In this document: piece by piece, positions 55,370-64,000 of the stretch
How positions within the stretch are numbered: position 1 is the first letter of the stretch
How the letters are laid out: each line of letters starts with the position of its first letter
Origin: Notamacropus eugenii
Taxonomy: Eukaryota; Chordata; Mammalia; Diprotodontia; Macropodidae
Direction: 5' to 3'
NCBI RefSeq assembly: GCF_028372415.1
Contig: NC_092875.1
Span: 410,389,739-410,453,738 of the forward strand
Length of the DNA stretch: 64,000 nucleotides
Notes under the pieces: model-generated
The model's input: only the letters and a program-made list of their open reading frames with translations
The model's database searches: none
What the model was told of the DNA's origin: nothing
Program-made: the position numbers and the translations under genes

Positions 55370-55540
55370 TTCTAGAGTGACAATATTGTATGATGGCAAG
55401 AGCACTTGACCTAGAGTCAACAAGAACTGAGTTCAAATCCTTCCTCCAAAATTTACAAATTTTAGGATGGACAAATCACTTAATCTTTCTAAGCCTGAGT
55501 TTTCTCATTTGTAGAATGTAGACAAGGATACCTATGATAT
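55370..55540 (+). mobile_element. MIR SINE
   Basis: 'gatggcaagagcacttgacc', 'gaactgagttcaaatccttc', 'gagttttctcatttgtagaa'. Confidence 0.7.
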
Positions 55541-55542
55541 TT

Positions 55543-55797
55543 ATGAGCAGTGAGGTGGAGCAATGGACAGAGTATCAGGCTGAAGTCAGGAAAGCTAATC
55601 CCTCTGAGTTAAAATATGGCCTCAGACACTTGGTAGCTATGTGACCTTGAGCAAGTCACTTAAACCCTGTTTGCCTTAGCTCTTCATCTGTAAAATGAAC
55701 TGAAGAAGGAAGGGCAAATCATTCCCATATCTTTGCAAGAAAACCCCAAATGGAGTCATGAAGAGTCAGACACAACTGAAACAACTGAACAGCAATG
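55543..55797 (+). mobile_element. Mar-1 type CORE-SINE, full length
   Basis: Head 'gagcagtgaggtggagcaat', 'ggcctcagacacttggtagc', 'tatgtgaccttgagcaagtc', 'agctcttcatctgtaaaatg', BovB/RTE-type tail 'ggagtcatgaagagtcagac' and 'acaactgaaacaactgaac'. Confidence 0.9.
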
Positions 55798-55899
55798 GAA
55801 GCAAATATCTTCCCCTCAGAGTTCTTTGCTATGAGGATGGCAAAGTTAAGGCATGTTAAGTTTGTCATACATTGCATTAGCTAATATAATTTCTTAAAC

Positions 55900-56015
55900 T
55901 CCTTGAGGTTAAGCATGGTGTGTTGCTTTTTAAATGTATAATCTCAGCTTCCAGTACAGTGCCACACACATAATAGGTACTTAATAAATGTTTGCATAAT
56001 AGAATTGGATTAAAT
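55900..56015 (+). mobile_element. L2 LINE 3' end
   Basis: 'ccttgaggttaagcatggtg', 'acagtgccacacacataata', 'ggtacttaataaatgtttgc'. Confidence 0.75.
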
Positions 56016-57200
56016 ATAGTATCCTTGTTGAAGAGAGAGAAAAGTAAAGTCAGAATTAAGTGGACTGGGTGATTAACAACCTATCAAGGAAGTGAAGAAC
56101 ATGGTGAGAACTAAGAATAGGTTCAGGAATGAAAACATGAGGATAAAAAGGATTTTGGAGGCTCAACAGTTTTATATAATGGTACCTTCTAAGATCCATC
56201 AGCTGACTGAAGTACAGCAGACCATAGAGGCTTTGTGATATTGAATAGATTGAAGATCAAAGTGTTGGGTCATGAATGTAACTAAAGATCAAAGTAGAGG
56301 AGAAACTTGAGGAAGAACATCTGAAGGTCAGTAGATAGTATCCTGGTATTCTCAAATAACTCCAGTTTTAAAGTAAATGTTTGAGTAATGGTTTCAGGGA
56401 TAGAATTTGAAAGTGGTTATGAAAAGCAAGGAACATACCCATTCTTTTTCTAGGCTTTTTTCTAGGGAACATGAAATAAAGGACAAGTCAGCACTGGAAA
56501 GGGTGAAGGAGGGTTATGAAAACCTCAAAAGAAATACAACCTTACTAGGACTGGCACATGAGTTGTGATGACGTAGAATGTGAACAGTTCAGAAAGAGAC
56601 ATTGGACCTGGTGTAGACATTCTTATAACTTGTATTGTAGGCATTCTATAACTTGTTCTGGCCATGTGATTCAGAGCATCAGGCTCTTACGCTACATATT
56701 TGGAACTGGAGGTGACTTTAGAAAGGACTGTCAGCGAGCCACTCTGCTATTTGCTTTTCCGCTGTTTGTTCTTGTTAAATCTCTTTGACCCCATGATGAC
56801 AACTGCTGAGAGAAAAATGTTGTAAAGGAAGAAGTCTTGGAACCTTCCCGTTTAGGCCTGCATGTGGGCCCCTGGAAGTGGCCCTTGTTTTTTTCTTTCT
56901 TTCTTATTTTTTTGCCTCACTACTTTTTCTGTTTCATTTTAGGGAAAGAGACTCTGAACTTATGAGTTTCAAAATTTCAGGAGAGCAAGCCTTTGTGTAT
57001 CCTGGTATCCCAGTATTTCAGCTTCTGAGTTTTGCAACAAGCTCAACATTAATGATCTAAGGAGCAAAGAGTGACCTTCAGGTTCAAGCCTAATGGGGAC
57101 TGAGATGAGGACTGCTCCAGCAGTCTTGTCACATCTGATTATGAACTTGGGGGGAACTCTGTGGGATTATGAAATTAGTGGGAGCAAGGTCAAGTAGAAA
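56016..57200. other. No recognisable gene or repeat
   Basis: Frames of 60 and 76 aa have no known domain. No tandem array. Confidence 0.4.
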
Positions 57201-57204
57201 CTAT

Positions 57205-57370
57205 GCTAATGACCCCATTCTCCTCAGAGAGTGATGTAAGATAGAACAGTGTGCTCTCCAAGGTGCTGGGGTGAATGTTTATACTTTTATTTTTATTATA
57301 TCTTAAGTAAATATCCTTTTGTAAAAGCCATCCAATATTAAGTGGTTAAATGGAACTGGGTCCTCCCTAG
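57205..57370 (+). mobile_element. LTR-like repeat, copy 3 (fossil)
   Basis: 'cctcagagagtgatgtaag', 'ccaaggtgctggggtgaatg', 'aagtaaatatccttttgta' and 'agtggttaaatggaactgg' line up in order with 25200-25350. Confidence 0.4.
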
Positions 57371-58379
57371 TACTGGGACCTAAAAATGGGTGGAGGAGGA
57401 ACAATTGATGGTGTTTGAGCCAAAGACAATGGAGGAAATAACCTCCAAACTCTCAGAGTACTCCTAGAAACTTAACAGGCATATTTATCAGGTCTTGCTT
57501 TGGGATAGTAAATTCAGAGCATATACTCTACATTGGGTTTTGGTAGGAAGTGAAGAAGTGTGAAAGGAAAATTTCAGAGTAAAGAGGTGGAGGGGATATG
57601 GGATTGTTTACAGAGTAATTTCCTAAAACCATAGTGGAAGGATAAAGCTATAGACTGGGAGGAAGAGGTAGCGATAAGATGGATAGAGATAACCAGAGAG
57701 GTGTCAGATAAAAAAAATAGCTAGATATGTGTCTTTGGATTTCAAGACATAAAGCATCAGGAAATTGAGAGGTAAACTGAAGGAACTTTCTAGTACACTG
57801 AGTAGGCAGAAAATTCTAGAATAAATCTGTCCCAAAGTTCTAATTAAATATGAGGTATAGAAAACACTTCAGAGTAAAGAGGTCATTTCACAGCTTGGGT
57901 GATCAAGACCAGGGGAGGTTTTACAGATTTAAGATTTTAATCTAAGTCTTGAAGTAAAAGGAAAATTTGGATAGGTAAGGAGAACTAGGAAGGATAGTCT
58001 AAACAAAATGGGAAAGCTGGAGGCCATGATAGTCTAAGACACAGCATGGTGGAAGATAGTAAATAAAACCAAATGGTAATAGCCTTCATCTCATTATAAG
58101 GGATAATAGAATAATATTTCATGATTCAAGTCTCTTTTTCTTTTGGTTGGAAAATTTTTAACTGAATGAAAGAGCTATAGTGGGAATAAATTGATTGGTT
58201 AGAAGTTGATGAGATCAGATGGATGCTTGCTTGTTGAAATTCATTCTAGCTCATTTCTTGCTAAGTGTACACCCAATAAAGACATTGGTCTTTTAGATCA
58301 CATTGTGCGGCTCCAAACTCCTGACTTTTTTCCTCTCCCTGATCTGGGCTTGATGCAAGTGCATTTCATCTACAATAGA
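57371..58379. other. Mostly unrecognised; L2-like antisense trace
   Basis: Around 57930-57990 'aatctaagtcttgaagtaaa' and 'atttggataggtaagga' resemble the antisense L2 interior. No gene. Confidence 0.35.
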
Positions 58380-58510
58380 TGGTCTTAAAGAATGGTCTAC
58401 GGTCAGTGAGAAGTTAAGTGTCAATGCCCAGGGTCACAAAGTCAGTATGTGTCATAGGTAGAACTTAGCCCTATGTCTTCTGAACTCTGAAGCTAGTATC
58501 TTTTCAGTGC
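58380..58510 (-). mobile_element. MIR SINE fragment
   Basis: 'gtgtcaatgcccagggtcac', 'atgtcttctgaactctgaag', 'cttttcagtgctctataata'. Confidence 0.55.
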
Positions 58511-58689
58511 TCTATAATACATCTCAAAGCTCTGAGTAAGGAGAAAAGGATTCTGTTACTTGTCTTAGTTTCATAGTATTGAAATTTAGTGGGTATGACA
58601 TTGATGCCTTCTTGAGCTCTTTCTGTAGGCCAATATTTGGTGAAGAAATCATAGGGCAGAGCCTAGAGGGAGCAGAGAGAAAGGGAACA

Positions 58690-58930
58690 AGCATGTATAT
58701 GGTGCCTACTATGTGTCAGGGACTGTGCTAAATGCTTTTACTAATATTATCTCATTTGATCTTCGTAACAGTTCTGTGAGATATTTACTACCCCCATTTT
58801 ACAGTTGAGGAAGCTGAGGCAAATAGAAGTAAAGTGATTTGTCCAGGGTCACATATCTAGTTTGAATCTGAAGTGAGCTCTTCCTGACTCTAAGCCCAAC
58901 ACTGTATCCAGTAACCACAAGCTGCCTCTT
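58690..58930 (-). mobile_element. MIR SINE, near full length
   Basis: 'gtgcctactatgtgtcaggg', 'atctcatttgatcttcgtaa', 'ttacagttgaggaagctgag', 'tttgtccagggtcacatatc', 'gagctcttcctgactctaag'. Confidence 0.85.
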
Positions 58931-59040
58931 AAGGGAATTTCAGAATTCCAGAGGAATTATCGAAGCAAAATCTGACTTTTGCCCTCTGAACACTTGTTCC
59001 AAACCCTATATCTGAAGCCTTTGAGTGAGTGTCACTGTGG

Positions 59041-59359
59041 CTAAGGGGGCAGTTAGGTGGTACAGTGGATAGAGCACTAGTGCAGGAGTCAGGAGGACCT
59101 GAGTTCAAATCTTACCTCAGATACTTGACACTCACCAGTTGTGTCACCTTTGGGCAAATCACTTAATCCCAATTGCCTCATCCTGGGTCATCTCCAGTCA
59201 TCCTGATGAATATCTGGTCACTGGATTCAGACAACTCTGGAGGAGAAGTGAGGCTGGTGACCTGCACAGCCCTCCCTCACTCAAAACACAAGAGTCAAGT
59301 GCAAGTCATGTCATTATTTCTCTGACAGCATGGTCTTCTTCGGCAATGAAGGACGAACA
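59041..59359 (+). mobile_element. RTE-tailed SINE with tRNA-like head and 8-nt target duplication
   Basis: 'gggggcagttaggtggtaca', 'gagtcaggaggacctgagtt', then the tail region 'tcatctccagtcatcctgat', 'ggaggagaagtgaggctggt', 'gcacagccctccctcactca', 'ttcggcaatgaaggacgaa'. Flanked by 'cactgtgg' at 59033-59040 and 59360-59367. The best-preserved SINE in the window, and so probably among the youngest. The 89-aa frame over it is not a gene. Confidence 0.9.
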
Positions 59360-59367
59360 CACTGTGG

Positions 59368-60789
59368 ATCAATACAGGTGGGTGCTATATTTCCTCATGG
59401 CTATTTAGCATACAGATTAAGTGTTTTCAAAGTTGTATGATTGACCACTCACTCAAAAGTATTTTAAAATTCCTGAATGCCCCTGTTGGGGTGTTTATAT
59501 TCACGTTTTGAGTTATTATTAAGTGGTAGGAAAATAGTTTTCAAAGTGATCTTTTCATTTCACTTGACTACTAATAATGAAATAATCAGAGTGACAATTT
59601 CATTAGCTCTAATAGGTCATTCTTGGTTATTCCTTTCCATGTATTTCCCCCCAAAATCTTTATTGAAAGCTTAGAAAGGCTGTCATAACATCATAATTAG
59701 ATGGAAAACAACAGGGTGTGTGACCCTTTTTTTCACCAAAACTTTTTTATCTTTAGTGGCACACATTTTCACATCACTCAAGGCCCAGCAGGCCTAAATG
59801 TCTAACCCTGGATGACAGTCCCCACAAGGGAACTTGCTTTGCATTAGGCACATATGTAATGTATAAGTACGCCATTAAGTGATGGAAGCTATTTCTTGAT
59901 CTCCTCCTGGAACACTTTCTGAGTGAGGCCCCCCAGGTTTGTCAAGGCTCTGATACTACATGCTCCTTGGCAGTTCTTGCTGCTTCGTTGTTCTGAAGTT
60001 TTACATGTGACAACCTGAAGACATTATTTCTAGAGAGAAATGACCCCATGGTTAAATGAGAGGTATTTTACCTGTCAAGACTGGGGATGTAGAGTTATGA
60101 GTTTTTGGTGCAACAATTGCTGACACCATTAACACTTGAAATCAAAAAGAGAATAGTATTCCTTGTAGACCTTTGGTTGTTTCAGAAAGAACAAGATAGA
60201 TTTATCCTTCCAAAGTTCTTCTTTCCCTATTGCTAATTAGAGATAGAACTCCATTGCTTGTAAAATACTATCTGAACAGCTCACACACTTCTTTCCAATG
60301 ACAAGAAAGGAGAAGCCAGTGACTGGAAACACAAGGAAGATATGCCAGTATCCTAACAACCAGAAACTACACCATGAAATAATAAATTAAAATTCATGAA
60401 TGTTTCCTGATGAAATAAATAATGACATTTTCACAAGCAGAACAGATGGCACCCATAATTAGTAGGTTTCCTTGCTGCAATGTTTTATTTGGAAAATGCT
60501 TGATATGTTATATATCTGAATACTTGGAACTTCCCGTGTAAAGAAAGAACTTGGGCAGCTTGACATTCATTCTGCTTTGTTTTTATGGTTAGGGTCATGG
60601 GTTTGTACTGATCTAGTCTCTCTCTGTCCTCTGGTCTCATTGTGATGAATGGCCCATATCTGAAAGATGGCTCTACAGGGTAAGGGGGTTAATCTTGCCC
60701 ATGGTATGGTGTTTCTTGTTGCAAGCCAGATTGACTCAGATGGAAAGCAACCTATGAGCTTTCTCTAGCCAAACTAAACATTCTTTACC
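59368..60789. other. No recognisable gene or repeat
   Basis: About 1.4 kb, AT-rich. One 65-aa frame without a domain. Confidence 0.45.
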
Positions 60790-60910
60790 ATTGCAGAAAA
60801 TCCTTATAGCAAGGTTTTATTATATTAATTATGCGTCTGGAAACACTGAACCACAGAAAAACAGTCATTTGCCTGAGGTCAAGAAGTCACTGATAGAGTG
60901 AAGACACAAA
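60790..60910 (-). mobile_element. MIR SINE fragment, decayed
   Basis: 'tggaaacactgaaccacaga', 'tttgcctgaggtcaagaagt'. Confidence 0.45.
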
Positions 60911-60944
60911 GCATCATTTCTCACTGTATGTACTAAAGTGGAGA

Positions 60945-61060
60945 TTCTTAACCTGAGATTCATGGACTTTCAGAGTCTGTGAACTTATATGCATCTTCAT
61001 TTTCACTAATCCCTAAGAGAAATTTAGCATTTCATGTGCTTTATATAAAAACAGTATTAC
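60945..61060. mobile_element. hAT-like non-autonomous element, one end
   Basis: 'gagattcttaacctgagatt', 'catcttcattttcactaatc', 'aaatttagcatttcatgtg' match one half of the family at 19507-19725. The second TIR is not seen. Confidence 0.5.
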
Positions 61061-62034
61061 AAGAAGAAGTCCATGCTACACAAAAAACTCAAGGATACGA
61101 TTTGGAATTATGTATATTCCCAAATTATAATTTTTATTATAAGAACTTGCTTTCAAAATTTAGAATTTAAAGTTCATGTTGCTGTTTCTTATAAAAATTT
61201 TTAAGACTATTAATGAAATACTGATTTTTTTTTTACCTCTGAGGACCCATCTCTGGCACCAGTCACCACCAGCAATATGTATATTCCTCATTGTGAAAAA
61301 CAGCTTAGGCAAAGGGATATTTATACTTCTTGGACCCTATTGCAAAATTTCTAGATCTGACTTGTATATATGTTTAAAGGTAGGAAGCCTCTAAGAATTA
61401 AGCATAAGTCTGTTTCCCACTTCGGCTTTGCCACATCTAACAAGAGCACTCTTGTTACCATTGTTTAGTGTTAGTTTCTAGGCTACTGATTTAGGTTCAC
61501 CAGTTGACAATTTAGGTTCACTTTGTCACTCCATGTTGTTGAGCCATCTGACATATGGTATTGAAAAGGCTACATGTTAGGACATCTGGCTATTATTGAT
61601 CAAACCTCATTTCAAATCAGTGTTTAAGAGGTCTTCATATCTTGTTACCAATTCCAAACTGCCCATTTCCATTCATACATGCCCATGTTCTTTATTGTAG
61701 TAAAAGCCTCTCTTGATGATGATTTGTTTCCTTTCCTTATCTGACTTAAAAAAAAATCAATTCCCAGTCATGGTTTGATACAGCACATATAGATATGGTG
61801 CAGTGTAGTGACTGCTCTCATTAGATATTTTGCAGCATAAATGAAATGGGACCATTAGGTTCATTAGTGATTCTTATTGTCCCAGAAACTAGTGAGCCAT
61901 ATGTTAATAGTAAATATTCTGTCCACAAATGACATTCAACTCCCTGACTAGCTAAGAGGATACATACCTATATGCAAATATGCTTTAATGAAGATAGTCT
62001 GAAAAAATGAAAACTCATTTACATTATTGTATTT
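61061..62034. other. No recognisable gene or repeat
   Basis: A 72-aa frame at 61176-61394 lacks any recognisable domain. Confidence 0.4.
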
Positions 62035-62220
62035 GGATGAAGTGGAAAAGATACTGGATCTGCATTCAGAGGATGCAAGTTTGAATCTCAGCCTTGCTAC
62101 TTATTACCTGGGTCATCACTTCACCTTAACAGGTCTTAGTTTTTTCATGTGTAAAATAAGGGAGGTACACTAGGTGCTCTAAGGTCCCATTGAGTTCCAA
62201 ATATTTAATTTTATCATAGG
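62035..62220 (+). mobile_element. MIR SINE
   Basis: 'gatactggatctgcattcag', 'aagtttgaatctcagccttg', 'ggtcttagttttttcatgtg', 'ggtgctctaaggtcccattg'. Confidence 0.75.
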
Positions 62221-62364
62221 GCTAAGTACTAACTTTTTTACAGTTGAAAGATTTGCTATATGTTTTTGGACTTAATTTTTGACCTAATAGTTTAAGTCAT
62301 TTTGGTAAAAAAATTCAATTCATTTTGCTAATATAGTCCTCATCAAGGGCAAGAATGATTTCAT

Positions 62365-62455
62365 TTTTGTCTTTAAATTCACAATTTCTAGGACTCTACC
62401 TGGCATATAGAAATGCTTTGTAAATACTTGTCAATTGATTAATGATTTTGCTATT
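62365..62455 (+). mobile_element. L2 LINE 3' end, short
   Basis: 'actctacctggcatatagaa', 'atgctttgtaaatacttgtc'. Confidence 0.55.
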
Positions 62456-62634
62456 TATAGGAAAGATGATATGTAAATAAATAATCTTCTGTCTAATGTT
62501 GACTTCTCTTATTATCCTGTTTCAGTCTTTTCCAGTGTTTGACCTGATGGATGGTGGACAACTGAAAGGCAATAGAGACACATTTAAATAAAATAACAGT
62601 GGGAAGGTGGCAAACATCTGTATCAGTCTTCTGT

Positions 62635-62762
62635 TCCCTCATAGATTATAAACTCTACCAGGTCAGAGAGTGTTCCTTTTTTATTGTCTTTACTTCTATA
62701 AAATGCCTACCTAGAGAACTTGGCACCCAGTAGGAATTAAACAAATGTCAGCTGAATCCATA
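62635..62762 (+). mobile_element. L2 LINE 3' end
   Basis: 'agattataaactctaccagg', 'aacttggcacccagtagga', 'attaaacaaatgtcagctga'. Confidence 0.65.
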
Positions 62763-64000
62763 TGATAACTAGTTATCTTAATATGCACAACAATCCTGAC
62801 AGCCATCATATTGGACACAGGAGCGTAAAATACAAATGTCTCTGGGGACATTTAAGGAAATTATGCAAAGTGGGTAAAATACAGATATAAGAGAAGGGGC
62901 TATGAATAATGTTTCTAGCTTCCTCATCAAGAAACCTTTTTTTTCCCCTACATCTTTTAGTGCTACTAATAACGTACATTTAGATACTTGACATTTACTG
63001 AGTAGCTTTTTTTTTAAGGGTCAAGCAGATCAGAGAATTACTAGTTAAGAAAATATCACCCAATAGATAAACAAAAACCCTCTGCTTCCTTAGCAGGCCA
63101 AGAACAAGATAAGAATAAAAGAATTAATTGTGGATGACAGCTTTGTGTTGTTCATTTTAAATATAGGTACTGCTGTAATACAAACTTCTAGCCAAAGAGA
63201 AATTTTTTTACATCACTCTCCTAATTGGTGGAGATCTGGGAAGGAGAAACATTTTTCATTTCCTCTTTGAGCAAGACACATGAGGTTCTAAGATCTCTTT
63301 GGGCCAGTTCTAAGGAGAAAGACTTTCTCTCAAATATACAAGTGTAGTCAGGTCCTGCAGATTTTCCTAATCTATATTCTCTCTAGAGAATCTGGGGAAT
63401 TTCCACTTGGATAAAATTCAGATCATTCTCTTGGTTGAATAAGAACTCATCTAGCTCGCATTTAAAGAGCTTATTCATTCTTGTGCATTTTCTGATATAT
63501 TTTAATCCATAAAATCTCTCTAATTTATATTTGTTATCTGCTTGGTTATTATTTCACACACACAAGTGTGCATTGCATGTGTGCAATTTGCATTTGTAAG
63601 GAAATGTCAAGCTTTGGGGTATAGTGTTGGGGTAACTTTCTTCTTTTAACGAACAGCCAAAAGAACACTGGATTTTTGTTCTAAGCCAATAGCGTCCCTA
63701 GGCCAGCAATACTAAAGGAAAGCAGACAAGTATAATTCTATTCTTGTACACTTTCTTCAGAGAACAGTAGAGAGACCAGTCTCAGACTTTGTATTCTGCT
63801 CCCCTGAATATAGTATTTAAAGTCTCCTTTGGAGAGGAGTGGGTGAGATTCCAGATTTATCTATCAATGCTTCCTTTCAAGTCACCTCTTCATGTGTTTG
63901 GACATGTATTCCATCATACACACATCTTGCACGGACAATACAAGCCTTTACACTGCTAGAAATGGGAAAGGTATAATCAGGCTAACCACATTCAATGAAA
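62763..64000. other. No recognisable gene or repeat
   Basis: A short CA/TG palindrome-rich patch at 63554-63600 ('cacacacacaagtgtgcat') is the only structure seen. Confidence 0.4.

Noticed and set aside
56558-56788. 76-aa plus frame with several Cys and His residues
   Set aside because: The Cys/His spacing does not fit a zinc-binding family I know, and there is no supporting context.

Overview
The window looks like non-coding (intergenic or deep intronic) DNA from a marsupial. It carries the usual marsupial mixture: CORE-SINEs of the Mar-1 type with a BovB/RTE-like 3' tail, longer SINEs whose tails also look RTE-like, MIR, L2, L3/CR1 and RTE LINEs, and L1 elements whose ORF2 C-terminus and 3' end resemble the marsupial form. 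The species cannot be fixed. All family names rest on remembered consensus sequences and protein motifs, because no search was possible.

I found no intact host gene, exon, tRNA, rRNA or CRISPR array. The only recognisable host gene sequence is an intronless, decayed retrocopy of HSPD1 (mitochondrial chaperonin HSP60) at about 50229-52235 on the + strand. It runs from the start codon through a matching 3' UTR and carries frameshifts and deletions. Nearly all the other open frames are antisense or chance readings of repeats.

Layout. 1-10 kb: L2 and MIR relics, one hAT-like element and two CA microsatellites. 10-13 kb: an RTE LINE fragment (reverse transcriptase C-terminus plus a C2H2 finger) and a 470-bp AT-rich alternating tract. 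15-20 kb: an L3/CR1 LINE split by a Mar-1 SINE, and a GACAGA tract. 20-25 kb: two more RTE reverse-transcriptase fragments, one nested in a MIR, and a solo LTR that splits another MIR. 25-30 kb: LTR-like repeats, an L1 3' end and paired MIRs. About 30.4-37 kb is clearly repeat-poor and AT-rich, and is the best place to look for conserved regulatory DNA. 37-46 kb: L1 fragments (one apparently joining a 5' end directly to a 3' end), hAT-like elements (one nested in a SINE), GATA and TA microsatellites, and L3/CR1. 46.3-49.6 kb: a nested stack in which L1 is split by L2, and L2 by three SINE insertions, one bearing a perfect 42-nt inverted repeat. 50-52 kb: the HSPD1 retrocopy. 53-64 kb: L3/CR1, nested MIRs, Mar-1 and an RTE-tailed SINE with a clear target-site duplication.

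Nothing here works together as a gene system. The interest lies in the insertion chronology, the unusual retrotransposition products and the repeat-poor block. I saw no convincing sign of an undescribed functional system.
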